Part shown: positions 5,118-10,607 of the stretch, piece after piece
Layout: the number at the start of each line of letters is the position of its first letter
How positions within the stretch are numbered: the stretch's first letter is position 1
NCBI GenBank assembly: GCA_046263195.1
Contig: JBHELG010000155.1
Coordinates: 1 to 10,607 of the forward strand
DNA: 10,607 nucleotides
Origin: JBHELG01 sp046263195
GTDB taxonomy: Bacteria; Actinomycetota; Nitriliruptoria; Nitriliruptorales; JAHWKO01
Direction: 5' to 3'
The notes under the pieces: generated by a model
What the model was told of the DNA's origin: nothing
The model's database searches: none
What the model saw: only the letters and a program-made list of their open reading frames with translations
Position numbers and translations under genes: made by a program

Positions 5118-6782
5118 ATGACCGTCCCTGCCACGTCCCTAAGCAGCCCCAAGTCGGTGCTGGTAGCGGTCGCTTGGCCTTACGCCAATGGGTCGCTGCA
5201 TCTGGGGCACATAGCGGGGGCTTATCTGCCGGCCGACATCTTCGCTCGTTACCACCGTGTCATGGGCAACCGCGTCCTGATGGTCTCCGGCAGTGACGCT
5301 CACGGTACCCCCATCACCGTTCGGGCCGAACAAGAGGGCGTTCCACCGCGAGACGTCGTCGAGCGGTTCCACCCGGAGTTCCAGCGTTACTGGCATGAAC
5401 TCGGCATCTCCTTCGACCTGTTCACGACCACCATGACGGACAACCACCGGGAAGTCGTCCACGACGTCTTCCGCACACTGCGCGACCGGGGCTACATCAC
5501 GAGGCAGGCCACGGAGCAGTTCTACGACCCGGAGGTCCGCCGCTTCCTACCCGACCGCTACGTCGAGGGCACCTGTCCCCACTGCGGCTACGAACGAGCA
5601 CGCGGCGACCAGTGCGAACACTGCGGTCGTACGCTGGATCCGCAGGAGTTGATCGAACCCAGGAGCCGTCTGACCGGTGCCACCCCGGTACCCCGCGAAA
5701 CCGAGCACTTCTTCCTGCTGCTGTCGAAGTTCCAGGATCCTCTCCTGGAGTGGCTCCGCACGCGCCAGGGGTGGCGCAAGCACGTTCAGAACTGGGCCAC
5801 CGGCTTCCTGGAGGAGGGTCTGCACGACCGGGCGATAACGCGGGACCTGGAGTGGGGGGTTCCGCTGCCCGAAGACGAGCTTGGTGCCAACAAGCGCATC
5901 TACGTCTGGTTCGAAGCGGTCATCGGCTATCTCTCGGCCTCCAAGGAGTGGGCGCGACGGCAGGCCGATCCCGAGGCCTGGAAGGACTGGTGGGAGGATC
6001 CCGAGGCGGAGACCTACTACTTCATCGGGAAGGACAACATCCCGTTCCACGCGGTCATCTGGCCGGCCATGCTGATGGGATATGGCACCCTCAACCTGCC
6101 TACCGACATCCCGGCCAACCAGTACGTGACCTTCAAGGGCGCGAAGGCTTCCAAGAGCGCCGGCGTTGGCCGCTCCGTTTTGGAGTACCTCCAGGACTAC
6201 CAGTCCGACGCTCTGCGGTACGCGCTCGCCAGCAACCTGCCCGAACAGCAGGACACCGACCTCACAGAGGCCGAACTCGTGCGCCGTGTGAACGACGAAC
6301 TCGTGGCGACTTGGGGCAACCTCGTACACCGGGTGCTCACCATGACTGCACGGAACTTCGAGGGACGGGTTCCGCAACCCGGGCCGCCGGATGAGGACGA
6401 CCAGGCGCTGCTCGACCATGTCGACGCCGCCCTCGACGAGGAGGCAGCCCTGCTGGGAAGGGTCGAGCTACGGGCCGCACTGAAGGTGGCCATGCGCACC
6501 GCCCAGGAGGTAAACGCTTACCTCAACCGCAAGGAGCCATGGCGCACGGCGAAAACCGACCGCTTGCGCACCGCGACCACCTTGAACACGGCGCTGAACG
6601 CGATCAACGGTCTGAAGGTCGCCCTCTATCCCTACCTACCGTTCTCGAGCAACACGCTCCATGAGCTCCTCGGCCAGACCGGGACCCCGGAACTCCAAGG
6701 CTGGCGACGCGTCCCCCTCGAAGCGGATACCCAGGTGGAGTCGCGAGGCCCTCTCTTCGACAAGATCGAGCTGCCCGGCTGA
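5118..6782 (+). CDS. metG: Methionyl-tRNA synthetase
   Basis: MetRS charges methionine onto initiator and elongator tRNA-Met in the cytosol. This class I enzyme of 554 residues has the HIGH-type motif HLGH at 28-31 within PYANGSLHLGH. A four-cysteine zinc knuckle (Cys153, Cys156, Cys166, Cys169) lies in the connective-peptide insertion. The KMSKS-type loop reads KASKS at 343-347. The helical anticodon-binding domain follows, with NRKEPWRTAK, and the protein ends in a DKIE-like sequence without the C-terminal tRNA-binding (EMAP-II-like) domain of larger MetRS proteins. The ATG start at 5118 gives about a dozen residues before the Rossmann fold. It has no ribosome-binding site but has a -10 box six bases upstream. 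The Ala in place of Met in the KMSKS loop is unusual but leaves both lysines. Confidence 0.97.
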   Translation: MTVPATSLSSPKSVLVAVAWPYANGSLHLGHIAGAYLPADIFARYHRVMGNRVLMVSGSDAHGTPITVRAEQEGVPPRDVVERFHPEFQRYWHELGISFDLFTTTMTDNHREVVHDVFRTLRDRGYITRQATEQFYDPEVRRFLPDRYVEGTCPHCGYERARGDQCEHCGRTLDPQELIEPRSRLTGATPVPRETEHFFLLLSKFQDPLLEWLRTRQGWRKHVQNWATGFLEEGLHDRAITRDLEWGVPLPEDELGANKRIYVWFEAVIGYLSASKEWARRQADPEAWKDWWEDPEAETYYFIGKDNIPFHAVIWPAMLMGYGTLNLPTDIPANQYVTFKGAKASKSAGVGRSVLEYLQDYQSDALRYALASNLPEQQDTDLTEAELVRRVNDELVATWGNLVHRVLTMTARNFEGRVPQPGPPDEDDQALLDHVDAALDEEAALLGRVELRAALKVAMRTAQEVNAYLNRKEPWRTAKTDRLRTATTLNTALNAINGLKVALYPYLPFSSNTLHELLGQTGTPELQGWRRVPLEADTQVESRGPLFDKIELPG

Positions 6783-6803
6783 CTCACTGCGCCTCGGAGC
6801 GAT

Positions 6804-6826
6804 GGCCGGGCTCGCAAGCCCATGCC
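6804..6826 (+). terminator. Hairpin downstream of metG, possible weak terminator
   Basis: GGGCT-CGCA-AGCCC (6808-6821) is a perfect 5-bp stem, extended by GGC/GCC arms across a small internal loop, 21 bases after the metG stop. No T run follows. It could reduce read-through toward the AbrB-like gene. The rest of the 213-base gap to that gene shows nothing else that I can support. Confidence 0.25.
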
Positions 6827-6995
6827 GGTGCAGTCCAGGATCGCCCGCCAGGTACGACTCGGCCCCGCACCCCGGGATCGAGTTGAAGCGGCCAGCCGTC
6901 GCTGCCTAACCTCGTCGAACGGCACCGGGGTGAGACTCGAGGAACGGTCGGAGCACCACCTGCAGGATTCTGATCCCTAACTCGAATTCGAGGCC

Positions 6996-7421
6996 ATGAG
7001 GAGCGGCATCCGACGCAAGGTCGACGACCTCGGGCGGGTCGTGATCCCAGCGGGAATCAGACGCTCCCTGGGCATCCGTGAAGGCGACGCCCTCGAAGTG
7101 TCGGTCCAAGGGGAAGAGGTCGTCCTCTCGAAGCCGGTCGACCAGTGCGTGTTCTGCGGCTCTCGCCGGAACTTGCGCACCTTTCGCGACAAGGCCGTCT
7201 GCGCCCCATGCGCCTCCGGGGTGGGCACGCTCGACAGCGGCGCCGAGACGGCCGCCACTGAAGAGACCGCCGAGGAGGTGGCCCCGCCGACCTGGCCCAA
7301 GGTCGCGGCAGCCGAGGCCACGCCAACCCCCCTGCACGAGGCGGGGCTCCGGGTCGTGCGGAGTGAAGACGTCTCCCGCGCCGAGCGTCACGAGCTGCCA
7401 GCGTCGACCACAGCCTGGTAG
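6996..7421 (+). CDS. AbrB/SpoVT-type transition-state regulator with a zinc knuckle
   Basis: The 141-residue product begins with a swapped-hairpin SpoVT/AbrB DNA-binding domain (residues about 5-48): IRRKVDDLGRVVIP, then IRRSLGIREGDALEV. A four-cysteine knuckle follows (Cys51, Cys54, Cys69, Cys72), in the order CVFCG then CAPC, as in longer AbrB-like proteins of this family. Residues from about 78 on are Ala/Glu/Thr-rich and look disordered. Such proteins act as dimeric or tetrameric transcription regulators, and their genes are often found near metG and rsmI. The ATG at 6996 matches the domain start exactly, but the only purine-rich stretch (GAGG) is too close to be a good ribosome-binding site. 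The last 34 bases overlap the convergent rsmI gene. Its targets are unknown. Confidence 0.88.
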   Translation: MRSGIRRKVDDLGRVVIPAGIRRSLGIREGDALEVSVQGEEVVLSKPVDQCVFCGSRRNLRTFRDKAVCAPCASGVGTLDSGAETAATEETAEEVAPPTWPKVAAAEATPTPLHEAGLRVVRSEDVSRAERHELPASTTAW

Positions 7422-8284
7422 ACCTCCCGCTTCGGCACCCCGGCTTCCGACGCCACCTCGGCGATCGCGGCCTTCTTGCTCGTGCCTGCCGTCACACGCA
7501 GCCTGACCTCCTTGGCGAGCTCCGATGGGCTCACCTCGGACAGGCTGTCCCGCCCCGTATCCGAGGTGCGACCTGCGCGTGCGCCGGCCACGACGAGAGT
7601 CGCCTCCCCACGTAGATCGCTCGTCCTCATCCGCTCGGCAAGCTCCCCCAGCGAACCCCGGATGACCTCCTCATGCAGTTTCGTCAGTTCGCGACACAAT
7701 GCTGCGGGCCGGACGGCGCCCAGCCCGGCTGCGAGGTCGGCGAGGTCGCGGGCGGCGCGATGCGGGGAGACGTAGAGCACGATCGTGCGCGTCTCAGCGG
7801 AAAGCTCCTCGAGGCGCCGTGCCCGCGGTCCCGGACGGCGCGGCAGGAAACCCTCGAAGACGAAGCGATCCGTCGGCAGACCGGAGACGACGAGCGCGTG
7901 GAGAACAGCTGAGGGCCCTGGCACCGCTTCGACTCGCAGCCCCGCTTCCACGCAGGCGCGGACGAGGCGGTAACCGGGATCCGAGATCGCAGGCGTGCCC
8001 GCGTCGGTGACGAGGGCAACCGTCTGGCCGGCGGCGAGCCGGCGGACGAGGTCGGGAAGGCGCTCGTCCTCGTTGTACTCGTGCAAGGAGATCTGGGGAA
8101 CCTGCGATCCGACGTGGGCGAGCAGCCTCCCGGTTCGCCTGGTGTCCTCCGCAGCCACGAGGTCGGCGGCACGAAGGGTTTCGGCCGCTCGTGGCGACAG
8201 GTCGCCCAGGTTGCCGATCGGCGTCGAGACCACGACGAGGCGGCCACCTCGAGGTCCCCCTGAACTCTGTACGCCCTCCTGCAT
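7388..8284 (-). CDS. rsmI: 16S rRNA (cytidine(1402)-2'-O)-methyltransferase
   Basis: RsmI 2'-O-methylates C1402 in the decoding centre of 16S rRNA using SAM. The 298-residue product has the tetrapyrrole-methylase-like fold signatures: STPIGNLGD at 20-28, LVTDAGTPAISDPG at 91-104, PGPSA at 122-126, FEGFLPR at 143-149, CRELTKLHEE at 197-206 and RGEATLVVAG at 225-234. The C-terminal segment (about 253-292, SKKAAIAEVASEAGVPKREVY) is the small helical domain found in many RsmI proteins. The ATG at 8284 has GGAG eight bases upstream. The gene converges on the AbrB-like gene with a 34-base 3' overlap and diverges from the mannosyltransferase, an arrangement also known in mycobacteria. Confidence 0.96.
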   Translation of the reverse strand: MQEGVQSSGGPRGGRLVVVSTPIGNLGDLSPRAAETLRAADLVAAEDTRRTGRLLAHVGSQVPQISLHEYNEDERLPDLVRRLAAGQTVALVTDAGTPAISDPGYRLVRACVEAGLRVEAVPGPSAVLHALVVSGLPTDRFVFEGFLPRRPGPRARRLEELSAETRTIVLYVSPHRAARDLADLAAGLGAVRPAALCRELTKLHEEVIRGSLGELAERMRTSDLRGEATLVVAGARAGRTSDTGRDSLSEVSPSELAKEVRLRVTAGTSKKAAIAEVASEAGVPKREVYQAVVDAGSS

Positions 8285-8365
8285 GACTCAACTCCGTCCG
8301 TCTCGTCTCCGGCACCTCCCGCTCGAGTGTCGGCGGCGGTTCGGCCGGGTCCGGCAAGGAGCGGC

Positions 8366-8371
8366 TACGCT
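8366..8371 (+). promoter_or_regulatory. Candidate -10 box for the mannosyltransferase gene
   Basis: TACGCT lies nine bases before the GTG at 8381. This supports GTG 8381 as the start with a very short or absent leader. The only Shine-Dalgarno-like sequence (AAGGAG, 8356-8361) is 19 bases from that GTG, too far to act on it, and no -35 is clear. Confidence 0.4.
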
Positions 8372-8380
8372 CAGCCACCC

Positions 8381-10273
8381 GTGAACACGAAGCGCGCCGC
8401 CGTCCTCGTTCCCCTCCTCCTCGTCGTCATGGCCGGAGCGATCCGCCTCGTAGAACTCAACCATCCTGAGCGGATCTTCTTCGACGAGACCTACTACGTG
8501 AACGACGCCAAGTGGATGCTCCAGAATGGCGTCGAAGAGGGCTTCGCGGTCCACCCGCCCATGGGGAAGTGGCTGATCGCGGCAGGGATCTCCGCGCTGG
8601 GCGACAACCCTTGGGGATGGCGGCTCCCGGGCGTGATCGCGGGCTCCCTCGTCGTTCTGGTCACCTACCTCATCGCGCTGCGGCTCCTCCACCGTCGGGG
8701 CGCCGCAGCCCTCGCCGGACTGCTCGTAGCCGTCGACGGTCTCCTGTTCGTGCAATCGCGAACGTCGATGCTCGACGTGTTCCTCGGCTTCTTCGTCGCC
8801 CTCGGTGCCTGGCTGCTGCTCATGGATTTCGACCGCCGCGGGCTCGGAGCGGCCACCGAGGGAGGAGTGCGGGGCACCACCTCGCCGCGGCGTCCCCCCG
8901 ACCCCCTCGGGCTACCGGTGCCTGCCGGTGGCAGCAGTGACGCTCGCCCGTTCGAGGAGGAGCGCGATCACACCCGCTCCTTCGGCGAACCGGGGGTCGG
9001 GGTCGCAACCGTGGAACCGGAGGAAAACCGGACCAACCGGCTCGACGAGTTGCCGGTCCGCGGCCACATCATGCGGGTTCTGGCCGGCGCGGCGTTCGGC
9101 CTGGCACTGGCCACGAAGTGGTCGGGACTCCTCGCGCTCGCCGCAGGCGGCCTGCTCACGCTGGGTTGGGAACTCGCCTGCCGGCGCCGGCTCACCGGCC
9201 GGGTCTGGATCGGCCTTGGATCACTCGTCGGCTCCCTCACACTCGCCTTCCTCGTCGTCCCAGCGGTCGTCTACGTCCTGTCGCACGCACCGTGGTTCGT
9301 GAACTACGCGTACACGACGGAGGGCGCGAAGGTCTGCACGGTGGACGGCCAGCCGCGTGAGCCGTGCGAGGTGTCGATCCCCAGCCGGATCGCGGGCTTC
9401 TACCGTTACCAGGCGAGCATCGCGAGCTTCCATGCCAACCTCGAGGCCGAGCATTCCTACCGCGCCCCGGCCTACACCTGGCCGGTGATCGGAAGGCCGG
9501 TCGTCTACTACTGGGAGTACTGCCCGGAGGAGCGGGCGAAGGGCATCCCGATCAAGAACGATCAAGGTCAACTCGAAACCCCGCCACCCTGCAACGTCGC
9601 CGAAGAGCACGCCGGCGAGATCATCGCCCTCGGCAACCCGGCACTGTGGTGGCTGGCGCTCGCCGCCGTCGTCCCACTCGCCATCGGAGCGTTCCGCCGC
9701 GATCGTCGCGCCTGGTACATCGTGTCCTTCTGGGGGCTCCAGTTCGCCCCGTGGCTGCTCGTTCCCCGACCTTCGTTCTTCTTCTACATGGTGCCGATCG
9801 TCCCGTTCCTCGCGCTCGCGAACGCCTACGCCATCACGTGGATCGACGAGTCGGTAGCGCGACGCAGGCCCACGCGCGCCATCATGGCCGTGCTCATCGC
9901 GATCGTGGCTGTCGTCACGCTCGTCCTGCTGGTAGCCCCCTGGTACACAGCGTCGCCCCGGCCCACCTTGTGGAGCACGGAATCTCTGCCCTGGCGGATC
10001 GTTCCTGGCATGGCGTTCCTGTTCTACATGACCCCGGTCGTCCCGTTCCTCGCGCTCGCCATTGCCTACGCCAGGGGATGGAGAGTCGTCAGGCGCCCGA
10101 GGCACAGCCGCCGCTCGCTGCTCGCCGGGAGGCCGACTCCGGGGACGGTGACCGGGGCTGCCATCGCGGTCACAGCCGTCGCGCTGTTCGTCTGGTTCTA
10201 TCCCATCTACTCGGGGCTGGAGCTCCCCTACGACGAGATCCACCAGAGGTGGTGGTTCGACGCCTGGATCTAG
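8381..10273 (+). CDS. Protein O-mannosyltransferase (GT39, PMT family)
   Basis: PMT enzymes are polytopic membrane glycosyltransferases. In actinobacteria they move mannose from polyprenyl-phosphate mannose onto Ser/Thr of exported proteins. From GTG 8381 the product has 630 residues. TM1 lies at about 6-24, followed by the catalytic acidic motif FFDETYY (Asp35-Glu36) and HPPMGKWLIA, with many further membrane segments. SFHANLEAEHSYRAPAYTWP is typical of the large outer loop, which also holds four cysteines. A hydrophilic insert of about 70 residues (154-227) precedes ATKWSGL. The last part repeats itself: residues 456-484 and 536-564 are near-copies exactly 80 codons apart. The frame is open back to GTG 8327, but the upstream 18 codons are not membrane-like and have no ribosome-binding site. 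The gene diverges from rsmI. Confidence 0.92.
   Translation: MNTKRAAVLVPLLLVVMAGAIRLVELNHPERIFFDETYYVNDAKWMLQNGVEEGFAVHPPMGKWLIAAGISALGDNPWGWRLPGVIAGSLVVLVTYLIALRLLHRRGAAALAGLLVAVDGLLFVQSRTSMLDVFLGFFVALGAWLLLMDFDRRGLGAATEGGVRGTTSPRRPPDPLGLPVPAGGSSDARPFEEERDHTRSFGEPGVGVATVEPEENRTNRLDELPVRGHIMRVLAGAAFGLALATKWSGLLALAAGGLLTLGWELACRRRLTGRVWIGLGSLVGSLTLAFLVVPAVVYVLSHAPWFVNYAYTTEGAKVCTVDGQPREPCEVSIPSRIAGFYRYQASIASFHANLEAEHSYRAPAYTWPVIGRPVVYYWEYCPEERAKGIPIKNDQGQLETPPPCNVAEEHAGEIIALGNPALWWLALAAVVPLAIGAFRRDRRAWYIVSFWGLQFAPWLLVPRPSFFFYMVPIVPFLALANAYAITWIDESVARRRPTRAIMAVLIAIVAVVTLVLLVAPWYTASPRPTLWSTESLPWRIVPGMAFLFYMTPVVPFLALAIAYARGWRVVRRPRHSRRSLLAGRPTPGTVTGAAIAVTAVALFVWFYPIYSGLELPYDEIHQRWWFDAWI
9746..10072 (+). 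repeat. Internal duplication within the mannosyltransferase gene, 240-base period
   Basis: Bases 9746-9832 and 9986-10072 encode matching 29-residue segments with the shared pattern PWxxVPxxxFxFYMxPxVPFLALAxAYA, offset by exactly 80 codons. Each is followed by a basic loop and another hydrophobic helix, so the repeated unit appears to be a whole helical hairpin. DNA identity is high through the VPFLALA core and falls off outside it. Confidence 0.7.
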
Positions 10274-10311
10274 GACCGTTCTCCTTCCGCCGGAACAGTC
10301 TCTTCGGGAAA

Positions 10312-10317
10312 TACGCT
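10312..10317 (+). promoter_or_regulatory. Weak candidate -10 box upstream of the secreted-protein gene
   Basis: TACGCT again fits TANNNT and is the same hexamer as at rsmA and the mannosyltransferase. It would give a leader of roughly 165 nt before ATG 10491. No -35 is evident, and short GC-rich hexamers of this kind occur by chance. Apart from this I see no gene or clear structure between 10274 and 10476. Confidence 0.2.
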
Positions 10318-10476
10318 CGGTGTTCGACCACGCACCGAGTTGATGCGAGGCGGAGACTTGCGGCAGAGTCCGGGGCGGGGTGCAGCTAGCAGCGTTATCA
10401 CGATCACGCCAAGCGACGGCAACGACGCCGCCCGCGGCAGAACCGGGCGCGCCGACACCGAATGGACCTGCCGCTG

Positions 10477-10486
10477 AAAGGAGGAG
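10477..10486 (+). promoter_or_regulatory. Strong Shine-Dalgarno for the last gene
   Basis: AAAGGAGGAG, with its AAGGAGG core at 10478-10484, lies six bases before ATG 10491. It is the strongest ribosome-binding site in the window besides that of the YgiT-type gene and fixes the start of the truncated last gene. Confidence 0.8.
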
Positions 10487-10490
10487 CCGG

Positions 10491-10607
10491 ATGCGAAGCC
10501 GCTTCGTCTGCCTGCTTGTGCTGACCCTCGTATTCGGCCTCGTCCCGCTCCAGGGCTGGGCCGAGGCCAGTGCCGGCCCCCGAGCGGTCGCCTCCCGCCA
10601 GCTATTC
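10491..10607 (+). CDS. Secreted protein, N-terminal signal peptide only (cut by window end)
   Basis: Only 39 codons are present, and they look like a textbook Sec signal peptide. MRSR gives a short basic N region, CLLVLTLVFGLVPL is the hydrophobic core, and the stretch ending AEASA suggests signal-peptidase cleavage before GPRAV. Cys7 lies inside the hydrophobic core with no lipobox around it, so a lipoprotein is unlikely. The mature protein is outside the window, so no function can be assigned. A secreted protein next to a protein O-mannosyltransferase could be one of its substrates, but that is only a guess. A perfect ribosome-binding site supports the start. Confidence 0.8.
   Translation, partial: MRSRFVCLLVLTLVFGLVPLQGWAEASAGPRAVASRQLF

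Noticed and set aside
5547..6419. Minus-strand open frame of 290 codons inside metG
   Set aside because: It is antisense to a clear MetRS with intact motifs, has low-complexity composition and no start signal.
6783..6995. Small gene in the metG-abrB gap (an 82-codon open frame starts inside metG)
   Set aside because: No ribosome-binding site or recognisable motif, and most of the frame's early codons are the shadow of metG.
8327..8380. GTG 8327 as start of the mannosyltransferase
   Set aside because: The extra 18 residues are not conserved-looking, there is no ribosome-binding site, and GTG 8381 directly precedes the first membrane helix and follows a -10 box.
9221..10243. Minus-strand open frame of 340 codons inside the mannosyltransferase
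   Set aside because: It is rich in Arg, Asp and Gly as expected for the complement of hydrophobic GC-rich codons, with no domain or ribosome-binding site.
10274..10490. Riboswitch in the leader of the secreted-protein gene, as found upstream of some actinobacterial cell-wall hydrolases
   Set aside because: I could not find the conserved c-di-AMP (ydaO) or cobalamin core sequences or a convincing multi-stem fold.
10491..10607. Assignment of the last gene as rpfB or another named secreted protein
   Set aside because: Only the signal peptide is present; it says nothing about the mature domain.

Overview
The window looks like a piece of a high-GC Actinomycetota chromosome. The signs are the GC-rich third codon positions, several GTG starts, TANNNT -10 boxes set a few bases before start codons, and a housekeeping cluster in the familiar actinobacterial arrangement (pmt / rsmI / metG / tatD / rsmA / ispE). 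Mycobacterium tuberculosis has the same genes in its Rv1002c-Rv1011 neighbourhood, though there rpfB sits between tatD and rsmA and here it does not. I cannot place the organism below phylum; a deep or uncultured actinobacterial lineage is plausible.

Bases 1 to about 2070 are one end of an integrated mobile element. They carry the 3' end of an excisionase-type helix-turn-helix gene with an apparent frameshift, a tyrosine-recombinase integrase cut by one in-frame TAA, and a two-gene module of a DUF4258 protein followed by an overlapping YgiT-type protein that has lost its first zinc CxxC pair. A 176-bp end region with a direct repeat and palindromes follows and runs up to the 3' end of a tRNA-Gln(UUG) gene on the minus strand (2071-2142). 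This is the classic integration layout at a tRNA 3' end. Because both recombination genes look broken, the element is probably fixed in place.

Bases 2143 to 4978 hold a minus-strand housekeeping operon, read in the order tatD (TatD DNase), rsmA/ksgA (16S rRNA dimethyltransferase) and ispE (MEP-pathway kinase). rsmA and ispE overlap by 4 bases and tRNA-Gln lies just downstream. metG (5118-6782, plus) diverges from tatD. It is followed by an AbrB/SpoVT-type regulator with a zinc knuckle (6996-7421), whose 3' end overlaps the convergent rsmI gene (7388-8284, minus). Divergent from rsmI is a protein O-mannosyltransferase (8381-10273, plus) with an apparent internal duplication of 80 codons. The window ends in the first 39 codons of a secreted protein with a clear signal peptide.

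Most of the housekeeping genes serve translation and ribosome maturation (metG, rsmA, rsmI, tRNA-Gln), with isoprenoid precursor synthesis (ispE) and the glycosylation of exported proteins (pmt) alongside. I see no clearly new biological system. The points most worth a second look are the doubly broken integration module, the altered zinc site of the YgiT-type protein, a U-U mismatch in the tRNA that may be an integration scar, and the duplicated membrane segment in the mannosyltransferase.
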